Source: Chara braunii
Taxonomy: Eukaryota; Streptophyta; Charophyceae; Charales; Characeae
Length of the DNA stretch: 64,000 nt
Assembly: GCA_003427395.1 (NCBI GenBank)
Contig: BFEA01000626.1
Location: forward strand, 353,924 to 417,923
Direction of reading: 5' to 3'
The notes below the pieces were generated by a model. It was not told the origin of the DNA. It made no database searches and saw nothing but the letters and a program-made list of their open reading frames with translations. How positions within the stretch are numbered: position 1 is the stretch's first letter; each line of letters opens with the position of its first letter. The translations under genes and the position numbers were made by a program. Below, piece by piece: positions 33,415 through 43,316 of this stretch.

Positions 33415-34116
33415 ATGGTGTATATCGAGTCGGAGACCCAAGTGCATCTTAAAAGAGAGAGTGGCAAGCTTAACGTCATTAGTTTACGTCTAGAAGGGTG
33501 GAGCAAGTACAGGCTTGTTAGAGAGCAAGGGCTGATAGTGAGAGAAGGGATTTTCCTATGGGCAAGGATTGTCTGTCAACCTAGGCAATGCGTTCGAAGA
33601 GGCAGGGAGAGTGAACCACTTGAGGCGGAGGTGAATATCAGGTTCTATCTATCAGAGGAGGAGTGGAGGTTTTTTATCATAGATACCGTGAGACATTGTC
33701 GTGCCCTTTTGTGCCTTACATCTCTTGGCCGCAGGTACGGGTCACGTTTGTTCGGTGAGTCCTTGGAGGGGTCAGATGCTATAGCATATTATACGGTCTG
33801 GTATGCTTATGATTGGGAGCTCTCTAGGTCCTCGTCAGTGAGAGTCACTATAGTGCCAAGGTTCCTAAATGGGTTCATCTTTGGGGACAGCGGCGCACAC
33901 CAAAGCCTAGTGGTTGTGATTCGGAAGGCTATTCGGTTTAAACCGTCTAAAGCAGAGCTTCCTTGGCTTGTCACGTATTGCTTGGACAGGGGGGTACCCT
34001 CAGGGAGGGAACTTCGTAGAGTCGTCTTCCGGATTAGAAAAGAGTTGTGTCGAGCGAGTACCGCAAGAGAGGTAGATACAACCACGATATTGGACGAGGA
34101 GCCAGTGATCGACTAA
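33415..34116 (+). CDS. Element B leader ORF 1, unknown function
   Basis: 233 residues, basic, with many Arg. It contains ISLRLEGWSKYRLVREQGLI, then SEPLEAEVNIRFYLSEEEW, later SDAIAYYTVWYAYDWELSRS and SVRVTIVPRFLNGFIFGDSG with SLVVVIRKAIRF. The ATG at 33415 follows a plausible 370-base leader after the primer site. It appears weakly paralogous to the next ORF (LEVDLLRPG...LELEVKYFLYYQ; FKSIVVSLRLAR), so it may be a fused or diverged member of the same leader-domain set. Confidence 0.5.
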   Translation: MVYIESETQVHLKRESGKLNVISLRLEGWSKYRLVREQGLIVREGIFLWARIVCQPRQCVRRGRESEPLEAEVNIRFYLSEEEWRFFIIDTVRHCRALLCLTSLGRRYGSRLFGESLEGSDAIAYYTVWYAYDWELSRSSSVRVTIVPRFLNGFIFGDSGAHQSLVVVIRKAIRFKPSKAELPWLVTYCLDRGVPSGRELRRVVFRIRKELCRASTAREVDTTTILDEEPVID

Positions 34117-34727
34117 ATGCCTCGTTGCGGCGAAGAGCACCTAGTCGAGTTGCGTCAGTTCAGGTACAGAGAGCCCAAATTCATTGGCGAGGATTGGATA
34201 GAATTTACCTTACCTGGAAGGGCAGTCCAGATCCCTCACAGGGCGAAGGTAGACAGGACTTGGAGGTCGATTTGTTAAGGCCAGGAGTTTGGCTGCTGAT
34301 CGTACCTTCCGTAAAGTTCAACCGGGACGGGAGAGGAAGAGTGATACCAGACTCACTTGAGTTAGAGGTAAAATACTTTCTGTATTATCAAACCTCTGTG
34401 CTAGCGGACATAGTTCTTAGAACGGTAGAGCAAAGTCATAGGGACCCTGACCTGGGAATAATACCGAGTCTCGACTTTTATATCTGGGAGGACGAAGTGA
34501 CGGCTCGAGACTTGTTGAGGGAAGAGGTCGGTAAATATCGGAAGGAGGAACTGCGCTGGGATCGAGATTTTAAATCAATAGTAGTTTCTCTTCGTCTTGC
34601 TCGGGAGGGGTCTTTGCCACAGCCTGAAGAGGCGTTGAGACTTCCGTTTCCATTGTTCGTTTTAGAGGGTTTCCTTGGGGGATTAGATCGTCTAATTCAC
34701 ATTCATTGGGCGTTCTTGGAGATTTAG
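34047..34727 (+). CDS. Element B leader ORF 2, unknown function
   Basis: 226 residues in a frame that overlaps the end of ORF 1 by about 70 bases, so the true start is uncertain and lies probably after 34116. It contains GLDRIYLTWKGSPDPS, LEVDLLRPGVWLLIVPSVKF, LELEVKYFLYYQTSVLADIV and LREEVGKYRKEEL followed by FKSIVVSLRLAREG. That last stretch resembles the NW..VIxFxLKxKR end of the repeated domain. No known family. Confidence 0.5.
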   Translation: MSSEYRKRGRYNHDIGRGASDRLNASLRRRAPSRVASVQVQRAQIHWRGLDRIYLTWKGSPDPSQGEGRQDLEVDLLRPGVWLLIVPSVKFNRDGRGRVIPDSLELEVKYFLYYQTSVLADIVLRTVEQSHRDPDLGIIPSLDFYIWEDEVTARDLLREEVGKYRKEELRWDRDFKSIVVSLRLAREGSLPQPEEALRLPFPLFVLEGFLGGLDRLIHIHWAFLEI

Positions 34728-34769
34728 AACCTCCTGAGAAGCAGTGACGAGCACCACGCGTACTATGCG

Positions 34770-35057
34770 TTGTGGAAGGAGGGGCCTAGGTTCAGCGACG
34801 CGGCACTAGAGTTAGTGGAGCTAATTAGAGTAGCTTCGCCTAGAGGCCCGAAGGAAGCTCCCAGAGAAGATCAACCAGCTGAGTTTTGGGTCATCTTTGA
34901 TGGACCCATTAAAGAGCCACCGTTGTACGTCACGGGGTTAACTGAGTTGTTCGGAAGTAGGGAAGCTGATGGTGTAAATAGAATAATGCCCCTCTTACAT
35001 CTGTTCGAGTTGCACTCCTACTATCGCGCTGTAATGCCAGAGAAGGAGGAGGATTAG
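34770..35057 (+). CDS. Element B leader ORF 3, unknown function
   Basis: 95 residues, acidic. It has FSDAALELVELIRVASPRGP, a QPAEFWVIFDGPIKEPPLY segment and LLHLFELHSYYRAVMPEKEE. It lies 42 bp after ORF 2 on the same strand and ends before the leader-domain copies. No relative elsewhere in the window. Confidence 0.4.
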   Translation: MWKEGPRFSDAALELVELIRVASPRGPKEAPREDQPAEFWVIFDGPIKEPPLYVTGLTELFGSREADGVNRIMPLLHLFELHSYYRAVMPEKEED

Positions 35058-35117
35058 GGGTTTCAAGATTGAAAGGTGGCCAACACAAAGGGGAGGATGA
35101 GTTTGAACCTTAGGAAT

Positions 35118-35594
35118 GAGCGATCTTCTATCGGACAGGCTCGTTTATGAGGAAGGAGTAAATTGGGGATTGTCGTCGTCTAGCGATCCGAACATAGAGG
35201 CGTTATTGAAAGATTGGACTTCGTTGACCTTGGGGGGGGACCTTTTCCTTACGTAGTTGAGAACTACACTACGATCGTGTATGTGGAATTAAGGGAGAAG
35301 GTTTACATATTGGTGACTAGATTCACAGAAACAGATGAGTACGACATAGGATTTTACAACCGACGAGGAAGGAGACTGTCGGGAGCACTATGAGGGTGTC
35401 GGAATTGGACTGAAACAATAGCCTGCGCCTATCAGAAAAAGCTGGAAAGGGAAGGGGAAAGAGTTAATCTAGATATAAAACCAAGGGAATAGAAAGTGAT
35501 CCCTAGCCCGCCTGTCCTGGATAGTTACCTCGGTGAGAGCAATTGGGAGTCTATGATAATTATGGTACTAAAGGCGAGATGCTGGGGAAGATAA
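35118..35594 (+). pseudogene. Leader-domain copy B3, broken by stops and a shift
   Basis: Starts MSDLLSDRLVYEEGVNWGLS and stops near 35256. The core then continues as VYVELREKVYILVTRFTETD followed by EYDIGFYNRRGR, a stop, then YQKKLEREGERVN, another stop, then PPVLDSYLGESNWESMIIMV. Order and spacing are those of A1-A3. Stops are TAG/TGA. Confidence 0.65.
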
Positions 35595-35599
35595 AGTAA

Positions 35600-36099
35600 T
35601 GAGTGGAGAGAGATCTATCTCGAATGAGGAATTAGAGAAAAGGAGGGAAAGGTTCCTTGCAGGGAATAGACCGTCTAAAGAAAGGTCTGAGGCCGTCTGC
35701 GCGTCACTAAGTTCATTAGGAAGAAAAGAACCAATTTCGTACGAAGTTGAGGCGTACGAGTCGGTCGATAGTGGTTGAGAACAGATACGCTTATATATGA
35801 TGATCGTGCAGCTTCTTGGGTCAGGCGTGTGCGACGTGAGGATCTACTTATCAATAGAAAGGAAGATCGACCTCGTTTATGGTCGATGTTGGAAAAGGGC
35901 AAAAGAGCTAGTGGAAGATGAAAGGGAAAGATTACGCTCGATAGGTAAGTGCATCATCTGGAGTACAAGAATAAAGACCTTTGAGCGACTACTGAAACCT
36001 CCGGTTCCTTGTGAAGCATTGAGAGATGGGAGGCTAGAAGTAGTGATTGAGTTTGTCTTGTGCCACAGGTTCACCAATGGCCAAAGGAGGAGACTGTAG
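35600..36099 (+). pseudogene. Leader-domain copy B4, one internal stop
   Basis: Starts MSGERSISNEELEKRRERFL, the same N-terminus pattern as A2 (AEEIEQRRLKF). A TGA near 35777 sits in ESVDSG*EQIRLY where A2 has Trp (VESGWEQERLY). The core is VCDVRIYLSIERK, then YGRCWKRAKELVEDERERL and STRIKTFERLLKPPVPCEAL with LEVVIEFVLCHR. Apart from the stop this is a full copy. Confidence 0.75.
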
Positions 36100-36406
36100 A
36101 CCAGAAGGCAGGGACATAATCCGCGAAGGGCAGAGGCGAGATCTTGACAGGAGAATATCTGAGCACCTGTACCGGCTCCTAAGGGAATGGACTTGGGAGG
36201 ATCTGTGTACGTTGGGGACCACGATCTGTAGAAGGATAACGTGTTCAAGAACCGGAAGGGTTGAAATAAGGAGAGGAGCCGCCTGCCTCAATGAACAAAA
36301 AGGCGAACTGTATCTCGACACGGGTCTGTTTAAGGTAGAGGGTGAGCATGAGATTAGGGACGACAGAAGAACGTTGATAGGTGTCTTGAGGGATGTAAAA
36401 AATTAA
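36079..36406 (+). CDS. Spacer ORF between B4 and B5, unknown
   Basis: About 109 residues from MAKGGDCRPEGRD, basic (IIREGQRRDLDRRISEHLYR), with LYRLLREWTWEDLCTLGTTI. It overlaps the end of B4 by about 20 bases. Element A has only about 60 bases at this point, so the segment is specific to B or lost from A. Confidence 0.4.
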
Positions 36407-36411
36407 ATCCG

Positions 36412-36905
36412 ATGAGTGGAGTCCTTCCTTTCCACCCTTGGTTTCCATGGAGCAGGGGAGCTGGGAGATTGAGTAGAGAGGAGGAAAAGCGACTTATGAA
36501 TTCCTTGAACGATTTGGCCTCCAGAGAGGTTTTCCCTTACGTAATCGCAAGGTACGAGGCTTTGAAGAAGCCTGGGTTGGTACGCCAGTGCCTTTATGTG
36601 TTGACCTGCTGCTTCATTGATGTCGACGAGTACGACACGCGAATCTATGTGTCAAAAGACAGATATAAGAAAAGGTGGTATAGTAGCTGCTGGGAGCGAG
36701 CAGTTGACATCGTTTTGGAGGAAAAAAGAAGATTGGAAAGGGAGGGTGAAACCCACGCTCGGAGCACAAATGTTGTACCTTTCGTAGGAATGTCAAAACC
36801 CCAGCCAAGCTTGACGGCGCTCCAAAGGAATGGATGAGAGGCAATAATAAAGTTTGTATGGAGAATTAAAGACGACAAGTCGACGGGCAGTGGCGCTGCT
36901 GAAAC
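36412..36905 (+). pseudogene. Leader-domain copy B5, late frame break
   Basis: Starts MSGVLPFHPWFPW, then EEKRLMNSLNDLASREVFPY, LYVLTCCFIDVDEYDTRIYV with SKDR, and SCWERAVDIVLEEKRRLERE. It stops at 36835-36837, and the ending EAIIKFVWRIKDDK follows just after the stop. This is the counterpart of A3 (INSLNSITSR, LYVLTCYFIDLDEYD). With A3 it gives the cleanest pairwise support for the family. Confidence 0.75.
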
Positions 36906-37220
36906 TGAGACGGAGACGAACAGTGGCACTCTGGTAGTTGTCCCTTGGGAGTCGTCAGCCCCATACTGGTCCCGAAGGCACACGTGGTTAACCAGGGGTG
37001 TTATTTTCGACGAATTTTGCACCGAATTGCACTGAAACTGTCATATTTTTCTGATTTTTTGTTTTTTTTCTTGTTTTTCTTTTTGTGTGATATATATGTG
37101 CTTTAGGGTACGTCATGTGTGCAGTTTTGACATGTTTGGATCAATAATGAAAAAGTTGGCATTTTGTTGAATTCGTTGGATGCTTCATTTTGACTTGGAC
37201 AGTGTTTTTGTGTTAGGGTT

Positions 37221-37223
37221 TCA

Positions 37224-37264
<41 letters not shown>
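37221..37264. repeat. (TG)n microsatellite beside the gap
   Basis: About 20 TG units followed by T-rich sequence and then Ns. The repeat is the likely cause of the assembly break. Confidence 0.95.
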
Positions 37265-37268
<4 letters not shown>

Positions 37269-37280
37269 TGTTTTTTTTTT

Positions 37281-37381
37281 NNNNNNNNNNNNNNNNNNNN
37301 NNNNNNNNNNNNNNNNNNNNNNNNNNNNNNNNNNNNNNNNNNNNNNNNNNNNNNNNNNNNNNNNNNNNNNNNNNNNNNNNN
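37281..37381. other. Assembly gap, 101 N
   Basis: Unknown bases. Frames drawn across it have no meaning. The true length is probably not 101, since scaffolders use a fixed filler. Confidence 0.99.
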
Positions 37382-38024
37382 TCATTTGTTTTTTTTTTTT
37401 TTTTATGAAATTCGCACCGCAATTGCCAACGAAAACGACAAATATTTGGGCCCCCGTTAACCTCCAGTCGAGGCAGTCCACGTCAGATTCTGAGATCTAT
37501 GAAACCCGTTGACGACAAGCATTTACACAGAGAGACACCTACTTTGTTCCCTTCGTGCACCAAGTACGAACCCGCCCCTGGCGACGAGGCCAGCGAAGCA
37601 AGCCGCTTGGCTCTGAAAAGATTTTGTCCTATGTTGAACCACTTGCCTTCCTGGCCTTGAAACTTGGAACCAGAGATCTCAGTTCCGGCCTGGGACTCCA
37701 CCCCCACTTTCCTAAAATTCTTGGCACACCCCTACTATGCACTTCCGGGCCCCCTCCCACTCCGAAACAGGAAGTCGTGTTGGGCATGAGGTTGGGCGTA
37801 ACAGGGAAGCATTTTACCGGTCTATAAGTCCACTAGGGCTCCTGCGCCATCTAAATTTCCCAAAGTATCTGTCCGTTATCCTGCACTTCAACTAATTTAT
37901 GGTTCGAGTCGATCCTATTTTCCACGAAAGTCTGTATTGCTTTTTGCCTGGCCTCCTGGTCAGCCATAGTCTCTGCCAGTTTTCTGCTGGTTTTCAGCAT
38001 GTTGGCCCGGATGATCTCTGCTAG

Positions 38025-38581
38025 TTAAGATCTGGCTTGGTGGAAGCCAAAGGTGGAGTCTTGGCTTTCAACTGAACACCTTATTCTCCATATGACCATG
38101 AGGAGGGCAAGCCTCGTGTGTTTGAAGAGGTTGACTTGAAAGGGTGTCCACCCTGTCGGATAATATGTGCATTTGCCTAGGAGAATAAGTGCAATGTTCC
38201 ATTGGAAAGGCGATCCACTTATAGTGTGCCACAATGCATCCCACGATTGCCACACCTGTACCTCCATCGGGCATGCCAACAGGCAATGCTCTAAGTTTGC
38301 GCGTCTGCGCTGGGTGTTGGGTCCACAATGGGAGCAAATAGGGGGCAGGATGCCTAATTGCTGCAGTTAGACCTTAAGGTTACCCTGTCCGGTGTCGGGA
38401 GGCACCGGTGTGTGATCTGCCATTGCATAGCTTTGTGTGATGCCGACATTATGTGTGCATAGGTGGGCCAGGGAATGCGATGCAGGTTCGTTTCACGTAC
38501 TAGCAAGTCCCTTTTCCAACAGTTTTGGACCACTGGTGTGGAGATATGTGGCATGTGCGTATGCTTGTATCCTTGCCTCAC
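38025..38581 (-). pseudogene. LINE C-terminal region
   Basis: Frames 38581-38354 and 38337-38025 (two overlapping) read WPTYAHIMSASHKAMQWQIT with HRCLPTPDRV, then WQSWDALWHTISGSPFQWNI. HRCLPT followed by a Cys-poor W..ALWH stretch resembles the zinc-binding region found after the RT in plant LINEs. Assignment rests on position and this resemblance. Confidence 0.5.
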
Positions 38582-39978
38582 CGAATACTATCATATCGGC
38601 ATGGGATCTCCCCCTTTCCACTCCCATTCGTGCAGGTCAAATGGGAGCACACACATCGGGGTGGCCATTTTGTAGGCAAAGTAATTATGTAGTTTGACCC
38701 CACCACCCTCACCCTAGTCAGTCTTTCCACCCGGAGTGCAAGATCCCTTTTCAGTGACGCCCACCACACTCCTGGCACGTCCAGTTCGTAAGCTTGTAAT
38801 TGTGTCTCTTGACATGTGCAGTGGCCCACCCTAAAGATGGTCACCGGGATGGTGTTTCGGTCACTGCGTATGACCCAGTCTAGACTGCAGGTCGACGGAC
38901 CGTCCTGCAGGGCATTCCCCTATGTGGTCGGGATTGCCATGTGAATATGGTTTAACTTCTCCTGATTTTGCCTGGCCGGTGACATATTCAGCCGCAGTTG
39001 CTCAACTGTTTTCCACCTTCCCCTCTGGCTATCACAAAGGTCTCCCACTATATAAATGGCATTCCTCACCCATGTAAGCTAGTGAGAGTTGGTTGCTAAA
39101 GAGGGGCGTTACAGTTTCATCGCATACATCTGGGTTCCCAAAGAACGGTTGCCTCCATATTTCCTACCATCCAAGGGGAGCAAACTTTTTCGTTGGCCCC
39201 ATCTGCCTCCATAGGTGCAACATTTTGGATCATATCAGTTCATTTTTTAGATCCAGCCGAACATTATTACGAGCAGCCTGTGGCGTGGTGGGCTAGACAC
39301 TGTCCAAGTCTCATTTGTTGTCATTTTAGAGGATAGATCGGAACGTCCGGACGGGAGGGAGGGGCCATGTTTGCTAGTTGTGTATACGCCAACGACGGCT
39401 ACGGGACACCATTCGCTAGCAAGATGCAGATGATGACTTTGAACATCAGGGTCTTGATCTCATCTCTCGGATTTCATATGCCCAAACCACCCACCCTCTT
39501 CGGTTGGGCCACATATTCTCATGCCACCCTCTTGATACACTTGGTCAATTTGTGATCCTTCCTCCATAAGTAGGCCAGCGACGTTGAGCAAGGTGTGCAA
39601 ATTGGTTTACGAGGATTTCCCAAAAAAGGTTGTTTTGTACTAAATTGTGGTCAGTATGGCGTTATTAATTGCTAGCGCTCTCCCCACTATCAATGTATGT
39701 AATCCATCTAATCTGGCCAACCCTTGGAGCGCTATTTGGACCAGGGTCTGATCGTGGTCCATCAGAGGGCCTAGGGTTGTCAAGTGGATTCTAAGGATTT
39801 TGATCGCTTCTTCTCTTAGTTTCCAGCTGACCGCGGGCTGTTGTGGTGGTTGAGATTCTTTCGGGGATAGCCACCACCCCTCTGTCTTGGTTCCTCAATT
39901 GACCTTCATGTGCGCCGCCATTGCGAATGTTGGATAGTTTTTGCTAGAACTTTGAGAGATGTGGTCGAGGCTTTAATG

Positions 39979-40331
39979 AGGATTGTAAGGTCTTCGACGA
40001 ATAAAAATGTGAGTCATGTGACCGGCACTATGTGGGGCGGTAATTTTGAAATGTCTATGCGTTCTATCTTAGGGTTGACCCTTATCATTGCTGTCAATGC
40101 CTCCATTACTAACACAAAAGGGAGGCGGGTCATTAGGTCTCCTTGGCAGACCGACTGTTGGAGTGCGAGTGGTGAAGACAAGTGTCCTTTGACCATGATG
40201 TTTGTGGCAGCGGATATGTGCATTGTAGACACCCACGGCCTGAAGCCCAACCCGAAATTCATTTTCTCTTGGCAGCAGTCCAATAGGTCCCAGTCCACAT
40301 GATCATACGCCTTTTCAAAGTCTATAAACAT
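39979..40331 (-). pseudogene. LINE reverse transcriptase palm
   Basis: FIDFEKAYDHVDWDLLDCCQ is motif A with the catalytic Asp. QSVCQGDLMTRLPFVLVMEA is motif B (normally QGDPLSP-like). After a stop, LTFLFVEDLTILI stands where motif C should read F/YADD, so the second catalytic Asp pair is damaged. RT would copy the LINE RNA at the target site. Confidence 0.8.
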
Positions 40332-40642
40332 GATTGCAGCCTCCTTTGGATGTTGTCGAGCATACTTTGATGGTTTCGTTCATAAGTAGCACGTTATTCT
40401 GAATGTTCCTTTGTGGCATGAATCTGGTTTGGTCTTGGAAGATGAGGTGGTTCATGTGCGGTAGCAGCCGATTCATCAGGGTTTTTGATACCATTTTATA
40501 GGGGGGGGGGGGGGAGTGTGATCGGTCGATAGGTCCTGACGTCAGCTTTATCCCTTTTTTTGTAGAGCAGTGACGGTGTGGTAACCCTTTAGTTGATTAG
40601 ACCCCCGAAAGTTCCCTCTTCATGAACCGCATGCACATAGCT

Positions 40643-40987
40643 CTATGCTGTTTTGGAAGATTTCTCTGGCCAATACCGGATCCGAAATTCCTTCAGAAAG
40701 GAATCCAGGCCTGGAGTCTTTTCGTCTTCCGTCCCCCTCAAAGCCTCTAGCAATTGGTATGTGGTTAATGCGACCTCCGACTGTTCTCTTTGGGTTGATA
40801 ATAGCATTGTTTGGAGATGTTGGAGCATTGTGTGTCGGGCTAGAGTCAACCGCTTTGCCCCCCATTGGCTGGATTCACAGGTGTATAGGTTTTGGTAGAA
40901 CTCGACGGCGTAGTCTACTATAGTGTATGCATTGCTCGCGTCCGATAGAGAGTGGTCGAAGGGGTGGCGCAGTGACGGGACAGTCAC
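40643..40987 (-). pseudogene. LINE RT N-terminal segment
   Basis: 114 residues with VEFYQNLYTCESSQW and LLEALRGTEDEKTPGLDSFL. The form [A]L..G[K/E]DEK[T/A]PG.D is the usual entry to LINE reverse transcriptase. It lies upstream of motif A at the normal distance. A G-run at 40501-40514 marks damage between the two. Confidence 0.75.
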
Positions 40988-41219
40988 TTACCTCGCTCTG
41001 ACTTTGGCCTCCTAAAAACGATTTTGGTTATTGTGCCCTCTGTATCTTGCTCCCGCACTCTTGCCTGGATGTGCCACGTCTTTGCTTGTGCATCTAAGTA
41101 AGTCTGCAATTGATCCCTAGCAGCCTGTAGTCTGTGATAGGTCGTGTCATCGAGGAGGTCAGGCTGCAGTTTTTTGTTCTAACTCTCTAGCTCTTTTAGC
41201 AAACTGTCTAAAATGGCTT

Positions 41220-41970
41220 TAAGTAGTCACGCGTGGTTGATAGATTATTTTTTTACTTCGTCCCTCAACTGTGCTACACCGTCGTTGAACCAGTCCACCG
41301 TTGAGTCGGTTTGTTATTGTTTTGTTTCCCAATACTCCCAAAAATCTTTGACCAAAGTTTTAAGGGCGGGGAGTTTGAGGAGCGAGGAATTGGATTTGTA
41401 AAAGATGGGTCTTTTTTTTATTAGATAGTGAAAGGAAAGGTTCATGACTATCCCTCAATGATCAAAGGATCTGCAAGCACTAAAGGGTATAACGTCAATC
41501 TCATTGATAGGGCCTCAACTAATTCTTTGGAGATCAAGAAGAGGTTGATTACAGAGTTGGACGTGCTTGTCCCTCCTCTTGGTCTCGCACAGATATATGC
41601 TCGCTTGATCGGGTGCAGCTTTCTATAGGTATCTTTAACTTGAAGAGTAGCCATAAATCGTGTTAAGATGTTCACATCGGGGGCCCGCCAGTCACGGGCC
41701 AGCTCTTGGCTTCGTCTTGTGGAGGAAGATAGTCTATCGAAGAGGGTGTCCGGGGACCGCCACAACCAAGGGCGGACCCACAGGCAGCTTCTGACTCAAG
41801 TAATGGGGAAATGTGCCCTGTCCAGTCGATCATTGGGCCATAGACGTTGGCGATGTCAATTTCCTCATCCCCCACCTTTGCATTTACATATATTCAACGA
41901 CCTTCTTGTTCTTCAAACCTGTGAGCAACTAGTGGGCCCTCCTGGGTACTAAGGCGGCCCCTATGTCTTC
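41220..41970 (-). pseudogene. LINE endonuclease tail and linker
   Basis: Frame 41765-41448 has RAYICARPRGGTSTSNSVIN then LFLISKELVEAL, the region before the final SDH of AP-type endonucleases, and LYPLVLADPLIIEG. Downstream, on the minus strand, SSLLKLPALKTLVKDFWEYW and STVDWFNDGVAQLRDEVKK follow as in the linker between endonuclease and RT. Confidence 0.65.
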
Positions 41971-42407
41971 CACGAGCACCTCCAACCAAAATTAGTTGTC
42001 TTCGGTGTACATTCCCATCCTGTTGCCACAGGTACGGACTGTCCTCCTTTCAGCTGATGACCCCTGCCCTGCTGTTCTCTTGTCGAGCTCTTCCAAGAGC
42101 ACAGTCATTGTTGTTATGATTACTTTTGCCACGAAACCTGAGTCGATCTCTTCCAAATAGCGATATTAGTTTACTATTTGTTTGATGTTCTGTTTAGCCA
42201 AAACCCGCCCACAAATTCTCTCCTAGTGTAGGGGTGGAATGAATTATGGTCGCGCGGTGCAAGCGAGTTTTGCAATACCCAGTCCGTGAGGAATTTGAGT
42301 TGTGCCCACACTGTCTTTTCATGGATAGTGTGCTAGTAGTTTATGGGTCGTCCTCCCTGTCTGTGGTGCCTATCACTTCCATTATGTGATCCAATTCAAC
42401 CCCATTA

Positions 42408-42832
42408 TTTTTTGAGCACCTGGGGTCCTGGTTGTCCGCCCTCCTGTGTTGGCAGTCCTCCCTTTGTGCCACCTGTTCCATTGTATGATCATATCCAAAG
42501 TGGATGGCTTTCGGGGGTTGCTCGTGTTCGGTGACTGCGGGGTGCTCTGGGTGCAAGTTTGGGTTATTGTGATATAGTTCTAATTGTTGGTCCCTTGACA
42601 TGGCCATTTGAGGCGCCATATTGATGTTGGGGGGCATGCCGCAGAACGGTGGCTGGTGGTTGGCATATTGTTGTTGAAGCACCCGCATCCAGAGCACCCC
42701 ACAGTCGCCAGACATTCGCACCCCCCGGAAGACGTCCACTTGGGATATGATCATACAATGGAACAAGTGGCACAAAGGGGGGACCGCCAACACAAGAGCG
42801 CGGACAACCGGGACCCCAGGTGCTCAAAAATT
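42408..42832. repeat. Inverted repeat, about 150-bp arms with a 120-bp loop
   Basis: TTTTTGAGCACCTGGGGTCC at 42409 returns as its reverse complement ending near 42832. Pairing continues through TTGTATGATCATATCC and GGGTGCTCTGGGTGC, with about 10-15% mismatches. Arms are about 42408-42558 and 42680-42832. Transcripts could form a long hairpin. The overlapping frames on both strands come from the symmetry. Confidence 0.88.
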
Positions 42833-42892
42833 GTTGGGGGTGTCGGCCTCCAATCACTACAAACAATACAGACGACTCTTCCTGTTACGACA

Positions 42893-43256
42893 TGAGTCTT
42901 AAGTTCCTGAGAGTGGGGGATAACTGTGAGATACAGTTCTCGTGAGCACTGATGCAGTGCCAAAGATCTAAGGAACTCATGGTTGTGGCACATCAGAAGA
43001 TGTAATCAGTATTATTCTTATGATAAAGAGAAAAACATGATGGGCATAAAGAAGTTCAGTTCTGTCTGATCGAGAGTTGTCGGCAGAAGGACTTCGTGTC
43101 TCTTGACTAAGTTGTCCATCCAAGAAATTCAGATGAGGACAGACATAGAGAAGTCCAACTTTGCCTGACTGAGAGTTGTCAGTAGAGGGACTTCGTGTTT
43201 CTTAACTAAGTTGTCTGTCTTCACTCATATGAGGGAAGGGACCTCTCTGAGATCAA
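42893..43256 (+). repeat. LTR fragment related to 22149-22251, with a 103-bp tandem pair
   Basis: CCTGAGAGTGGGGGATAAC then TGTGAGATAC at 42925 repeats the purine tract and start at 22161-22190. Inside, two units (about 43047-43120 and 43150-43222) share GAGAGTTGTC.G.AGA.GGACTTCGTGT and CTAAGTTGTC. It sits between the LINE and the Harbinger transposase and has no partner LTR in view. Confidence 0.6.
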
Positions 43257-43316
43257 CATTTCAGTATTTCCTTCGGACTCCCTGGTTCCCTGTTTTTCGC
43301 AGACCTTCTTGCGGCC

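Larger units (their letters stand above)
33048..37200 (+). mobile_element. Element B: LTR retrotransposon leader without gag-pol in the window
   Basis: From primer site to gap, about 4.1 kb of + strand frames, none of them gag or pol. They are two larger ORFs (33415-34116, 34047-34727), one small ORF (34770-35057) and at least three leader-domain copies (35118-36905). Copies B4 and B5 match element A copies A2 and A3 in order and spacing, so A and B are related families. Pol may lie past the 101-N gap or be missing, as in non-autonomous elements. Confidence 0.65.
37386..42350 (-). mobile_element. Degenerate LINE (non-LTR retrotransposon)
   Basis: Minus-strand remains in correct 5'-3' order: an endonuclease tail (about 41765-41448), an RT N-terminal segment (about 40987-40643), the RT palm (40331-39979) and a C-terminal segment (about 38581-38025). 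A run of T at 37389-37404 on the + strand would be the poly(A) tail. There are many stops and shifts. 37405-38020 and 38850-39970 have no clean frame but lie inside the element. Confidence 0.75.

Noticed and set aside
37180-37512. ORFs spanning the N gap and TG repeat
   Set aside because: They include undetermined bases and a microsatellite.
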